From the NCBI GenBank assembly GCA_903813345.2, contig CAIIXF020000002.1:33810109-33874108 (forward strand): a stretch of 64,000 nucleotides of DNA. Direction: 5' to 3'. This DNA comes from Owenia fusiformis. Taxonomy: Eukaryota; Annelida; Polychaeta; Sabellida; Oweniidae. Shown here one piece after another: positions 55,196 to 64,000 of the stretch. Position numbers and translations under genes: made by a program. A model generated the notes under the pieces. That model saw nothing but the letters and a program-made list of their open reading frames with translations. It ran no database searches and was not told the origin of the DNA. The first letter of the stretch is position 1. The number at the start of each line of letters is the position of its first letter.

Positions 55196-58100
55196 CTGAA
55201 AGTAAGTTAATAAATATCAAATAAATTGAGTAATCTCAAGTAAGAATAAATACTGAATGAATTGAGTGTAAAGTCAGAATTAACATCAGAATTAACATTG
55301 AATAAATCTAGTGTAATTTCAATAAATATTAAAATAATTGAGTAATTTCAAGTCATATTGAATAAAATGAGTGAAATTTCAAGTCAGAAGCCTACAAGGA
55401 TAACTTCAATTAAATAACAAAATAATAAAACAAAAATGTTGGCCTTGCCGTGACCAGGATTCGAACCTGGGTTACCACGGCCACAACGTGGGGTCCTAAC
55501 CACTAGACGATCACGGCTAAGCTAGCAGGCCAACTTGAAAATGTCATCTCAATTTAGGGACTAATTTTTATTAAAGTGCCTGGGGACAGAATAAATGTTT
55601 TAAATGATTGCCATTATTCTGTAATTAAAGTGATTAAATTTAAGTTTCTATATTTGTTAATTTGTTAAATTCACACAGTTGCAGTGACATCTATCTATCT
55701 TTGTTAATCATGTTTAAGGTGAAGGCGAAGATAATCAAAGAAATTTTTTTCAATTAATATAATACAATCTGGCTAACAAGTTACTATGTTTTAAATATTG
55801 AAGAAGTCAAATGGATATTTAACTTTTGGGATTCTTAAATTGTTAGCACATTTACTGACTAATACAATAAGGTGGTTTTCAAAAAGAGCTTAGAATTGCT
55901 CTTGAAATTTTATCTTCAAAGTAGAGTCACATTCCATATCTAATTCCCCACAAGATTGTCATACCTTACTGTAGTGTCCTGTAATAAATTGTTTGCCAGC
56001 ATAACAGGAGCTCCTACATGAGTGATGGGTCGCAGAATTAATGCTTCATACCTCAGAGCTTCTTTCATCAAAGACTTGAGCTCCAAAGGCCGTTCTAAAA
56101 TGTAATTCATTGATTACACTTATAATTGAAGGGTCATCAATAGAAAATCTGCATAGTTTAGAGATTCTAAGCATATGTTCCTTTTACTATGATGTCAATG
56201 AATCCATGGATACAAATGTTTGTTGAGAAAATTAGAACTTTTCAAATATGCAATCAAATAAAGTCTTTAGTCTTTAATGATTACAAATTCAAGTCTCTTA
56301 AAATCACATTATAAAACGAGACTTGGATAATATTTCAAAGCTATTTAACAGACCCTCTATCGGTAGAGAACATTTACGGGCAATTATAATGCAGCTTAAG
56401 AATGAAACAAACTAAATAACACATTATGTTAGCAACTGCAAATCTGGGTAACTTGAGAGAAAAGATTATTGGAAATCCAACACATGATGTCTCATACCAA
56501 TTTAACGCTACCATATCACGCAAACACATCAATTTTGGATGTAATTGGCCTACAAGTCAAGTACATGTAGGTATGTTTCAATCAGAGTAGAAGCTGCTTT
56601 TTCCCGGGAAATATTTACCTATTAATGTTAAACTACTCTACTGATCACAAAAAATATCAATTTGAGATTATAGAGAAAAAACAATAAATCATACATTCAT
56701 ACCTCCTTTGTGTTTCTTTTCCCGGTTGTGTTTAGATGCTACACTTCTCAGATGCATCCAGTATTTTGCATCATTCTGCTGACGCTCTGTTGGTGTCGCA
56801 ATCTGGCTGGAAGAGCCCCCATCAGTGGCACTACCTGAACATGACATAATGAATGAACAAAGGATTATACAAATTATACACTTCTCAAATGCATCCAGTA
56901 CTTGGTATCATCCTGCTGACGCTCTGTTGGCGTCACAACCTGGCTGGATGAGCCCCCATCAGTGGCACTACCTGAATAATGACATAATGAATGAACAAAG
57001 GATCATACAAATTATACACTTCTCAAATGCATCCAGTACTTGGCATCATTCTGCTGACCCTCTGTTGGTGTCACAACCTGGCTGGATGAGCCCCCATCAG
57101 TGGCACTACCTGAACATGACATAATGAATGAACAAAGGATTATACAAATTATACACTTCTCAAATGCATCCAGTACTTGGTATCATCCTGCTGACGCTCT
57201 GTTGGCGTCACAACCTGGCTGGATGAGCCCCCATCAGTGGCACTACCTGAATAATGACATAATGAATGAACAAAGGATCATACAAATTATACACTTGTCA
57301 AATGCATCCAGTACTTGGTATCATCCTGCTGACGCTCTGTTGGCGTCACAACCTGGCTGGATGAGCCCCCATCAGTGGCACTACCTGAATAATGACATAA
57401 TGAATGAACAAAGGATCATACAAATTATACACTTGTCAAATGCATCCAGTACTTGGTATCATCCTGCTGACGCTCTGTTGGCGTCACAACCTGGCTGGAT
57501 GAGCCCCCATCAGTGGCACTACCTGAACATGACATAATGAATGAACAAAGGATTATACAAATTATACACTTCTCAAATGCATCCAGTACTTGGTATCATC
57601 CTGCTGACGCTCTGTTGGCGTCACAACCTGTCTGGATGAGCCCCCATCAGTTGAACTACCTGAACATGACATAATGAATGAACAAAGGATTATACAAATT
57701 ATACACTTCTCAAATGCATCCAGTACTTGGCATCATTCTGCTGACCTCTGTTGGTGTCACAACCTGGCTGGATGAGCCCCCATCAGTGGCACTACCTGAA
57801 CATGACATAATGAATGAACAAAGGATTATACAAATTATACACTTCTCAAATGCATCCAGTACTTGGCATCATTCTGCTGACCCTCTGTTGGTGTCACAAC
57901 CTGGCTGGATGAGCCCCCATCAGTGGCACTACCTGAACATGACATAATGAATGAACAAAGGATTATACAAATTATACACTTCTCAAATGCATCCAGTACT
58001 TGGCATCATTCTGCTGACCCTCTGTTGGTGTCACAACCTGGCTGGATGAGCCCCCATCAGTGGCACTACCTGAACATGACATAATGAATGAACAATGATT

Positions 58101-60879
58101 ATAAAAGTATAAGTCAAATTAATATCCATTTCGAAGCCAAGATAAAGGTTTCAATCTTATTCAGATTACAAAAAATTGTAACTTAATTTTTAATGACTAA
58201 TAGTTTGAGCTCATATATTTTTTCCAAAATGACCACCTTAACATTTTTCAAGAATACCCAAAAGCTAATCACTTTGAGATGTTTATACAATAGAATCATC
58301 CCTAAAAATTTGAAATCGATTCGTCAAATGATTCGCCTGAAAACTCGTAGACAAGACTTTGTAGATAAGATTTTATGATGAAAAATCCAAACTTATAAAT
58401 ATACAAAGTATTAGACTTTCAGGGCTTTCAGGACTTTCAGGGCTTGCATTAATGGCGTCTCGTACATGTTAAGGACTCAAAAATAATTTGGAGGACGCAA
58501 AAATTGAAAATATTTCCGTTTTTTGGACGCAAATTTTTTTTAGGTCAATACTTCAATGTGTTTACAACGATACATAACAAAAACAAAAAATTTTGATCTC
58601 TCACCTTTATTTGAATCGTAAATAAGGCTCAACATGTTGAATATTTACAAATAATCATGATTCTCTCGAATTTTTTCGACTTTATTTATTTTTAGATTTG
58701 AAACCATGACACGCCACAGTTTTACCTATTCAGAAACAAATATTAGGTTATTCATGAAATAAAAGGTATTCATTGTCGAATGAACGAACATGCATTTATT
58801 CAGTCTGTACTTAACGTTTACTTCCGTTTTAAATTCGCGGCAAGAAATCAAAAACTGAAAATATGACAAGTAAGGTTAGAACATGCATTCCCGAATGGGA
58901 AACAGAGTTCGATTGGTTATACAGCCAGTTAGGAAAAAAACTCCAATATTATTATCGGAATGAAGTGTGTCATTTGTACGCGATGTTCCAAAGGAAACAA
59001 ATTTGCCAGTTAATAAAAGTAACATTGGAAAGATGTTTTACTGACCTATTGTTGTGTTGAAGCAAAGACAATCATGTGACAAAATTAACTTCAAGGTGTT
59101 TTGGTAAAAAATGCTTTTAAAATAAAGTTATACCTCAAAACAGGCTAGAAATAGGGGACACACTTTTTTTCAAAGGACACACTTTTTTTTTAAAAAATTG
59201 CGTCCTTGGGACTCACAAATTTTCTAACCTAATTCAAGCGCTGGACTTTTCTTATGACATTCAAAATGGTTGCCTTGACTGAGCTAACAGGTCCAAAACA
59301 GGATTTTAGCATTGGACTTCAAAATGGCAGACAGGAAATACATATCAGAATGAAATTTTTTTTTCCACGTCTGTATGTACTCAAAAGTTATTCCTGAGAA
59401 TTTGAAGATGATACATGTATCTGTAGCGGTTTTGAAGAAAACTGTTTGACGTACATACAGACATTCTACCATGCCTACCAGGTACAGAGCGATGGTTGGG
59501 TTGGTCCTTGGCCCATGCTACACTCATAGGTTTGCTATGCATAGGCCACTTATCCATGTCTTCCACAGCCTTCCTAGCTTCCATCTGGGTGGCATAGCGA
59601 ACAAACCTAATAAAATAACATGCTACTTTACACAAACCTCATATATCATTTTAAAGCTTATAATCCAAAGCTACATTGATTTGGTTCAACTCACAAATGG
59701 TAGTGTTTGGCCAAAAATATAGTTCATTTAAGTATCCTTGAAATAGTCCTGAATGTTGTCAAAGAAAGGATGGATATTGAGTTCTATAAAGAGGATGTTG
59801 AGGGTAGATCTCCAAGGAAACTCTTCTAAAATGCCTTAAGGTTTATGAGGATTACAATGCCACATCCCTATTTGAAGTGCGTTTAAGGTCATGTATAAAA
59901 GGCATTGCAGAGACACACAGTGACTATTATTTTGGTGTAAAACTGACTTTAATTTTGGCCAAACACTAAATTTTTTTTTTAAAACTTAAATCACATATGT
60001 GAGTTGAACCATGATGATTGGCAAATCAATGTAGAGCTTTGGATGAGCTTTAAAATGATATATGACACATACTATGGAGACATTGGTATATGTCTGCCTA
60101 GGGGGGGGGGCATACTTTCGGGACACCCTGTACAATACTATGATTCACTTAGACTTGATTTGTCATTAAACCCAAAAATTATGAACTCCTTTAACATGAT
60201 TTAAGTTGAAATCTGGCATTTGGTATCAATAAACCTCAATAACAAACCAAATATCAAGGAGCAACTAAATTGTTCCTTCTAATAAACACTTTCTCTTTAA
60301 ACAATAAAAAAAACAGTTAAATTACAATAATCAAGTACTTTTAACTACTTACCCAAATGTAAAAGTATCACTTGGTTTGACAGTTTGTAAATGTATTTCT
60401 ACCACATTCCCACAGCCATTGAATAAAGTTAAAAGCTCTTTCTGAAAAAAATATTTAAAATACTGTATCGATCATTTTGTAAAATCAGTATAAAATTTGT
60501 TATATTGACCGGCATTTGTTTAGATACTAAGTTTAGATACAACATCATTAAAATGACAAGACCAGCTGAAAATCTCTAATTAGCCATGGATAAGGAACAA
60601 ATCTTTAAAGTTAATGGTGTCAGTTCAAATCATCAACTTTTGAAAAGATGGAAAATTTTTATCAACAATTAAATAAAGATTAAAGCCTCCAGACTCAGTC
60701 AACTCAAAATAGTTTCACTTGACCTGGAGTGAAATAAGACAATCGGTCCCATCAATCTATCATTTTCATTTACAGTATGTATTTTGTTTTTGTATACAGT
60801 TCACACATCATACCTTAGTGATGGTCTTTGGCAGATTACCCACATGGACACTGTACAAACGGTCCCTTTTTCTTTGCAT
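53749..60879 (-). CDS. RRM-domain RNA-binding protein (whole gene, spliced)
   Basis: Exons in coding order: 60879-60814, 60441-60353, 59606-59479, 56834-56703, 56094-55965, 55195-53749; 1992 nt in total, 664 codons with stop, phases 0, 2, 1, 1, 2 all matching. One RRM occupies residues about 5-90, followed by a short basic region and a long acidic, Ser/Asp-rich, probably disordered C-terminus. An in-frame TGA two codons before ATG at 60879 supports this start. The protein should bind RNA; a more precise function cannot be stated. Introns contain a tRNA-His gene, a mariner-like MITE remnant and a tandem array duplicating the exon 4 acceptor. Confidence 0.88.
55446..55517 (-). tRNA. tRNA-His (GTG)
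   Basis: Reads 5' GCCGTGA ... TCACGGC-A 3' on the minus strand with full acceptor pairing. D-arm GTCTAGTGGTTAGGAC, anticodon stem CCACG/CGTGG around loop TTGTGGC (anticodon GTG), and T-arm with GGTTCGAATCC. Lies in the intron between RRM exons 5 and 6, same strand as the host. The canonical structure suggests a working gene. No intron. Confidence 0.96.
55965..56094 (-). CDS. RRM gene exon 5
   Basis: Acceptor TACATTTTAG, donor GTAAG|GTATGA, 130 nt, phase 1 to 2. Encodes ERPLELKSLMKEALRYEALI, LRPITHVGAPVMLANNLLQD and TTV. Frame and phase agree with both neighbours. No known motif. Confidence 0.85.
56703..56834 (-). CDS. RRM gene exon 4
   Basis: Acceptor ATGTCATGTTCAG, donor GGAG|GTATGA, 132 nt, phase 1 to 1. 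Encodes SATDGGSSSQIATPTERQQN, DAKYWMHLRSVASKHNREKK and HKG. The first ~92 nt are duplicated nine times in the preceding intron. The basic end (KHNREKKHKG) is unique to the true exon. Confidence 0.88.
56835..58090 (-). repeat. Tandem array of nine decoy copies of RRM exon 4 acceptor and 5' part
   Basis: Period 136-138 bp. On the minus strand each unit has CATGTTCAG or CATTATTCAG, then GTAGTGCCACTGATGGGGGC and on to GGATGCATTTGAGAAGTG-TATAA. AG|GT junction copies lie at 56971, 57109, 57246, 57384, 57522, 57659, 57795, 57932 and 58069; the true exon starts at 56834. The decoys keep about 92 nt of exon-like coding sequence and then reach TAA instead of the true exon's basic end. Units differ by few substitutions, so the expansion is recent. 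Confidence 0.95.
59479..60879 (-). CDS. RRM gene exons 1-3: RNA recognition motif
   Basis: Exon 1 (60879-60814, donor AAG|GTATGA) ends with RLYSVHVGNLPKTITK, containing RNP2 (VHVGNL). Exon 2 (60441-60353, acceptor TTTTTTTCAG, donor TTTGG|GTAAGT) encodes KELLTLFNGCGNVVEI ... SDTFTF. Exon 3 (59606-59479, acceptor ATTTTATTAG) encodes GFVRYATQMEARKAVEDMD ... PMSVAWAKDQPNHRSVP; with exon 2 it gives RNP1 FGFVRYAT. The aromatic RNP residues (Y in RNP2 flank, F and Y in RNP1) are present. Exon 3 has two possible phase-1 donors, CCTG|GTAGGC (59479) or CATG|GTAGAA nine bases later; the former is used here. Confidence 0.88.
59637..60130. mobile_element. Truncated mariner-like MITE, CAGGGTGTCCCG family
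   Basis: Right end CATACTTTCGGGACACCCTG then TA. The interior matches 18100-18680 (ATTTTAAAGCTTAT, TTTGGCCAAA, CATTGGTATATGTCTGCCTA). The left ~60 bp including the TIR are missing. In the RRM gene intron 2. Confidence 0.75.
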
Positions 60880-62035
60880 TTTTCACCCAGGTGTTCTCTA
60901 GGTTTGAATCCCAGTATATATTATATGGGAGCCTCCTTCAGATACTGTATGGGATAATTTTCTTGGATACAGGAGTACAGTTAGCTTTAGGTATGGCGTC
61001 TCTTCGATAGTGGAATCTTGGAAAGATAATAAATGTATGTAAATTACATAGCTAATGTTTCATGGTAGACAAAACTTACTTAGGCCCAAAGCCTTCTCTA
61101 TATTCCGACTCTGGGTGATTGTTTACAGCCACTCTGATATTCAATATTTGTAAATCACGGTGACACACACACAGTTGTTATGGCATGATTATGGGAAACA
61201 TACCTTTATATACACATTTGCAGAATATCAGCTTAAATCCCGGTTCTAATCGATTGTTATATATATTTTAATTTAGCGAAGTGGAATTTAATTTCAAAAT
61301 GGCCTCCATTTTTCTGCTGAATGAGCTGTATTATAAAATGGCAGATCTTTGAGTTTGAGGTTCTTTCTGAAAATAAATTTTAATATATCTTGATCCAGAG
61401 AAGCAACGCTTCAACTTAAATATGATTAATATTCTAGATTGCATACGAAATCAATGAAGTTACATCTAGCTGTAAGCTTAGAGACTCCTAATGAACAATC
61501 TACACAAATGGCCTCGAACTCAAAGTACCAGCCAATCAGCCAAACAACCTACCAAGCAACCAACCAAGCAACCAACCAATAAACCATCAAAACAATCATC
61601 GATATCATTTTTTTCCATTTTCATTTGAGTTACATTATCTCACAAAGACACCATAGGGCATATACAGCCACTTTTCAACATTCCATTTCAAAACGATAAT
61701 TTCATGCATCTTTTTGCGTATAGCAGTCGTTGTAGGCTGTCCTTTGTTAAAAATAATATACGTACAGGACTGAACCTTAGGAAACAAAGAACTCTAGTAA
61801 CTACCAAATTTTAACAGTGGAAGTGTCTTGAGGAAGAAATCGACTCTGGAGCTAATAATTTTGAGGTTAAAAATGTCGGTTTTTTGCATTTTAATCACTT
61901 CTTTACATATTCTTCTGATTTCTCAGCAAGTAGTGGTTGGATTGCTACCATTTTTGGGTAAACTTGCTCTGTAGGGTTGTTTGAATCAGCATGTCGATTA
62001 TTGAAAGGATTCCGTCTATGTCTATGTCAATAATC
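60880..62035. other. 5' flank of the RRM gene, no gene recognised
   Basis: Only a (CCAA)-type simple repeat with imperfect AAGCAACCAACC units at about 61545-61590 and AT-rich DNA. No promoter motif could be assigned with confidence. Confidence 0.5.
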
Positions 62036-64000
62036 TGCAAAAGGCTAATAAGCTCATATGAAGCAGATAATATAATAGGCATAGCATGATGATTTAAAAC
62101 TACTTAGACTGTCACAGTCTAAGATGTCACCAGGTAGAGTGTTCCATTTAGCTATTGTCCTAGGGAAATAGCTAAATTTGTATGCATCCGTTCTAGTTGA
62201 TGGTTGTATGAACTTAGAAGGATGATACAACCTAGTGTTGGTATTGATCTGTTGGTGGAAGTATAAAGGCACGTCAATGGCTGCTAGGTTCTGCTTTCCT
62301 TTGTAAAAAAGGAAAACTCTAGCAGCCTCTCGACACTCTTTCAGTGGCCCCCACTGTAGGTCTTGAAGAGCTTTGGTGACGCAGCCTGGTTCCCTTGAGT
62401 GACATTTGGTTACAAACCTGGCTGCTCTTCTCTGTACCTGTTCCAACACACCCTATGCAGACAGAGCCTGTGGGAAATATTGGGTGCGGAGCAAATGAGC
62501 GGAGGGTGCGGAGCTAACGGTCATTTTTGAATTTAAATTTGGGATATTTCTGAAACTAAGCCGTTTTGGGACTTCAAATATACCAAGATATGTGTATTTG
62601 ACACCAAATATCAATACAATTGTGAAAATAGTAGCGCAATGTGCCTTAAACCTTTCCCAGACCTATATATTTTGAAATTATCCTTTTAATACTGAGTCCG
62701 CAGCATTCATAAAAAATGGTGTTCAAGGTACACCATCTATACAAATTATTTTTGCATCTTGGAAGCCAGGCAGTATCTGTGTGATTTTATAAAAATTCGG
62801 AAACGTTTTTCAGATATGAGCCCCCTCTAAATATTGGGTGCGGAGAAGCTCCATAAACGTACCTCCGCACCCAATATTTAGAGGGGGCTCATATCTGAAG
62901 AACATTTCCGATTTTTTATAAAATCACACAGATACTGCCTGGCTTCCAAGATGCAAAAATAATTTGCATGGGTAGTGTATCTTGAACACCATTTTTTATG
63001 AATGCTGGGGACGCAGTATTAAAAGGAAAGTCTCAAAATATATAGGTCTGGGAAACGTCAAAGGCATACTGCGTCGCTATAAAATGAATTGCACTACTAT
63101 TTTCACAATTTTATTGATATTTGGTGTCAAATACACATATCTTGGTATATTTGAAGTCCCAAAACGGCTTAGTTTCAGAAATATCCCAATTTTAAATTCA
63201 AAAATGACCGTTAGCTCCGCACCCTCCGCTCATTTGCGCCGCACCCAATATTTCCCACAGGCTCTGTCTGCATAGGGTGCAACATATCAATATCTTTTTG
63301 TCGGTATGGATCCCATGCCGAGCTGGCATACTCTAAATTAGGCGGGACAAGTGACTTATACGCCTGAGCCTTCACTTTTTCAGGGCACTGATGGAGGTTG
63401 CGCCTGAGGAATCCAAGCACCCTATTGGCTTTGGATACAATAGTTTGAATATGTATAGTCCGGCGTAAGTTATTTGTGATGTCAATACCTAGGTATGGGA
63501 TTTACCTTTGTGAATATTTAACACATAGCATTTTGATGGATGGAATTTCATTTGCCATGTTGATGCCCAGGAGACCAGTTTATCAAGATTCTCCTGTAGT
63601 GTTAATGCATCTTGCTTACTTTCGACTGTCGTGAATAAAAGGCTGTCATCAGCAAATAGTTTGAAACTGGCTTAGGATGATAGGTCATTGCCCATATCAT
63701 TGATATAAACAAGGAAAATGAGTGGTCCAAGAACTGTTCCTTGAGGAACTTCTGATTTTACTGGAGTTCTTGAACTTGATTCACCATCGAGCACAACCTG
63801 TTGTGATCTTCCTTACTCAAGTCTCTAGCCAATACTTGGCTTGAGGGGATTTCATCTGGAATACTGTGAACTCAATTTGAAAAAAGCTGGCCGTGGTGTC
63901 ATAAATTTATTGAATATTTTAAAAATCGCCAGATAAATAAATCATTAATCAAAACGGACCCCGCTCGGCTCCTTGATGAGATATGACATGATTTCATCAG
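62036..64000 (-). pseudogene. Decayed Jockey/CR1-like LINE reverse transcriptase, runs off the window
   Basis: Minus-strand fragments in order: [20 protein letters not shown], then FADDSLLF (63659-63643 region) and WQMKFHPSKCYVLNIHK. Next come YLGIDITNNLRR, VLGFLRRNLHQCPEKVKAQA and LEYASSAWDPYRQKDIDML. After the inserted element the frame resumes with EQVQRRAARFVTKCHSREPG ... FPRTIAKWNTLPGDI and ends near 62054. Defects: in-frame TAA at 63674-63672, a frame break near 63495, and the 831-bp insertion at 62449. The family is recognised by [12 protein letters not shown] and the C-terminal RRAARF/WN-LP blocks. Not functional. Confidence 0.88.
62449..63279. mobile_element. 831-bp foldback element inserted in the LINE
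   Basis: Almost perfect inverted arms of about 400 bp centred near 62855; ends CACCCTATGCAGACAGAGCC / inverse. Flanked by CAACA (62444-62448 and 63280-63284). Removing one CAACA copy and the element restores the LINE reading DML-EQVQRR, proving the insertion boundaries. Arms contain repeated GGGTGCGGAG motifs. No transposase. Confidence 0.92.

Noticed and set aside
56825-57947. Long plus-strand open frames (e.g. 57100-57537) with repeated peptide
   Set aside because: They are antisense readings of the tandem array that duplicates the minus-strand RRM exon 4 and acceptor; the unit has no plus-strand gene structure.
62982-63275. Plus-strand 97-codon frame
   Set aside because: Lies wholly in one arm of the foldback element and has no homologous features.

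Overview
The window is nuclear DNA of an AT-rich, repeat-dense animal genome, most likely a marine invertebrate. Genes have short exons with GT-AG introns and conserved phases. The families present (WSC and F5/8C lectin modules, a long C2H2 zinc-finger protein, an animal potato-inhibitor-I protein, APE-type LINEs, many MITEs, a miniature LTR element) suit a mollusc, annelid, brachiopod or non-vertebrate deuterostome. I cannot name the species. No prokaryotic features are present.

Gene layout. (1) 2964-30806, minus strand: a secreted multi-domain lectin-like protein (signal peptide, WSC domain, two beta-sandwich carbohydrate-binding-like domains D1 and D2, and a terminal fucolectin-like domain D3). 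Nine exons join in frame to 591 codons. A three-exon F5/8 type C cassette with phase 1-1 ends lies in the intron that splits D1. (2) 33745-35555, minus: a complete 66-residue potato inhibitor I (eglin-type) serine protease inhibitor in three tiny exons. (3) 39203-48200, plus: a poly-C2H2 zinc-finger protein of about 1853 residues in four recognised exons. (4) 53749-60879, minus: a 663-residue RRM protein in six exons, with a tRNA-His(GTG) gene in one intron.

Mobile DNA fills the rest. It includes a sense-oriented, 5'-truncated LINE at 21.2-24.4 kb in the lectin gene; a decayed Jockey/CR1-like LINE at 62.0-64 kb interrupted by an 831-bp foldback element; and many palindromic or TIR-bearing elements, several with clear target-site duplications. 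There is also a 573-bp miniature LTR retrotransposon (TRIM) at 48992-49564 with TATG duplications, a tRNA-Leu-type primer binding site, a polypurine tract, and a tRNA-Lys-like sequence with A and B boxes inside each LTR.

The most unusual signals are that TRIM; two independent tandem arrays, in the zinc-finger and RRM genes, that repeat a 3' splice site plus the first part of the following exon (21 and 9 extra copies), always with AG|GT at the junction; and the F5/8C cassette nested inside another domain's intron. Gene models rest on reading splice signals, phase agreement and domain continuity by eye; no transcript evidence or database search was available.
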